This document shows positions 63,846-64,000 of a DNA stretch of 64,000 nucleotides, in pieces. The stretch comes from Pseudopedobacter sp965218985 (GTDB lineage Bacteria; Bacteroidota; Bacteroidia; Sphingobacteriales; Sphingobacteriaceae), in contig CBDCMP010000007.1 of assembly GCA_965218985.1 (NCBI GenBank), forward strand, positions 1,984,001 through 2,048,000. The letters run 5' to 3'. Within the stretch, counting starts at the first letter, position 1. Each line of letters starts with the position of its first letter. Below the pieces are notes generated by a model that was given only the letters and a program-made list of their open reading frames with translations, was not told the origin of the DNA and ran no database searches. The translations under genes were made by a program, and so were the position numbers.

Positions 63846-64000
63846 ATGACATTTCATTCGAGAAGAGATCCTTTATTCTTAAGTATCATTTATATAGTGA
63901 TCATTATTCTCCTGGGAATTTTTGTGATGGATGCCTATAAGAACGGGATAGCAGGGATTAGTATTTGGGCACATGTACTGGATTTAGCTATCATTGGTTT
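63846..64000 (+). CDS. Membrane protein, probably PH-domain type (3' end outside window)
   Basis: The ATG at 63846 opens a frame still open at the right edge (51 codons). It starts MTFHSRRDPLFLSIIYIVII and has two hydrophobic segments (about 11-26 and 41-51). The opening resembles that of bacterial PH-like-domain membrane proteins, a guess from the N-terminus only. Confidence 0.6.
   Translation, partial: MTFHSRRDPLFLSIIYIVIIILLGIFVMDAYKNGIAGISIWAHVLDLAIIG

Noticed and set aside
1..64000. CRISPR array, rRNA or prophage
   Set aside because: No regularly spaced repeats, no rRNA-like sequence and no phage structural genes were seen.

Overview
The window looks like a chromosomal segment of a Bacteroidota member, most likely Sphingobacteriaceae (Pedobacter-like). 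The evidence is AT-rich DNA, SusC/SusD pairs, ECF sigma/FecR/TonB-receptor cascades with DUF4249 lipoproteins, TAnnTTTG-type -7 promoter elements and a CarB without the C-terminal MGS domain. I see no tRNA, rRNA or CRISPR array.

Layout. 1-4704 (minus): an ECF sigma factor, a FecR anti-sigma factor and a SusC-like receptor that runs off the left edge. 4705-5761: a gene desert with one strong orphan hairpin. 5762-7061 (plus): a PepSY-like secreted protein and a four-repeat COG4705 membrane protein. 7014-16887 (minus): a sigma/FecR module, then two TonB receptor/DUF4249 pairs, the second followed by a sterol-desaturase-like hydroxylase and a DUF2147 protein. 17005-21051 (minus): a lone receptor, a second COG4705 protein and a PAP2 phosphatase. 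21202-22233: a YncE-like propeller.

22435-39860 (plus) is the most interesting block. A 7TM-DISM receptor whose cytoplasmic end is an IS1595-type transposase zinc-ribbon domain, without the transposase catalytic domain, stands directly before a polysaccharide utilisation locus. That locus encodes a PL14-like lyase, GH3, two alginate-lyase-fold (PL38-like) lyases, a decayed Tat-secreted toroid protein, SusC, SusD, a surface lipoprotein and GH2. The enzyme set suggests a beta-linked uronan such as glucuronan as substrate. No HTCS or ECF regulator lies in the block, so the receptor is the best candidate regulator.

40005-47235: an XRE-GAF regulator, carB, an intergenic region with a 180-bp MITE-like element and a second inverted-repeat element, a lipoprotein and an M13 peptidase. 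47351-48929: a type II restriction-modification pair (beta-class methyltransferase and PmeII-like endonuclease) with a REP-like palindrome after it. 49052-53868: a GH63-type glucosidase and a symporter operon that includes a hidden 42-aa membrane peptide. 53909-56270: a wrecked DarTG toxin-antitoxin locus, with darT cut by an IS4-family element and darG missing its first codons. 56416-64000: a sigma/membrane-protein pair and housekeeping genes (FAD oxidoreductase, zinc peptidase, apaG, dusB, CPBP protease, cdsA, psd).

Several genes carry apparent single-base frameshifts in short A or T runs (15.2 kb, 36.2 kb). Real decay and assembly error cannot be told apart from this sequence alone.
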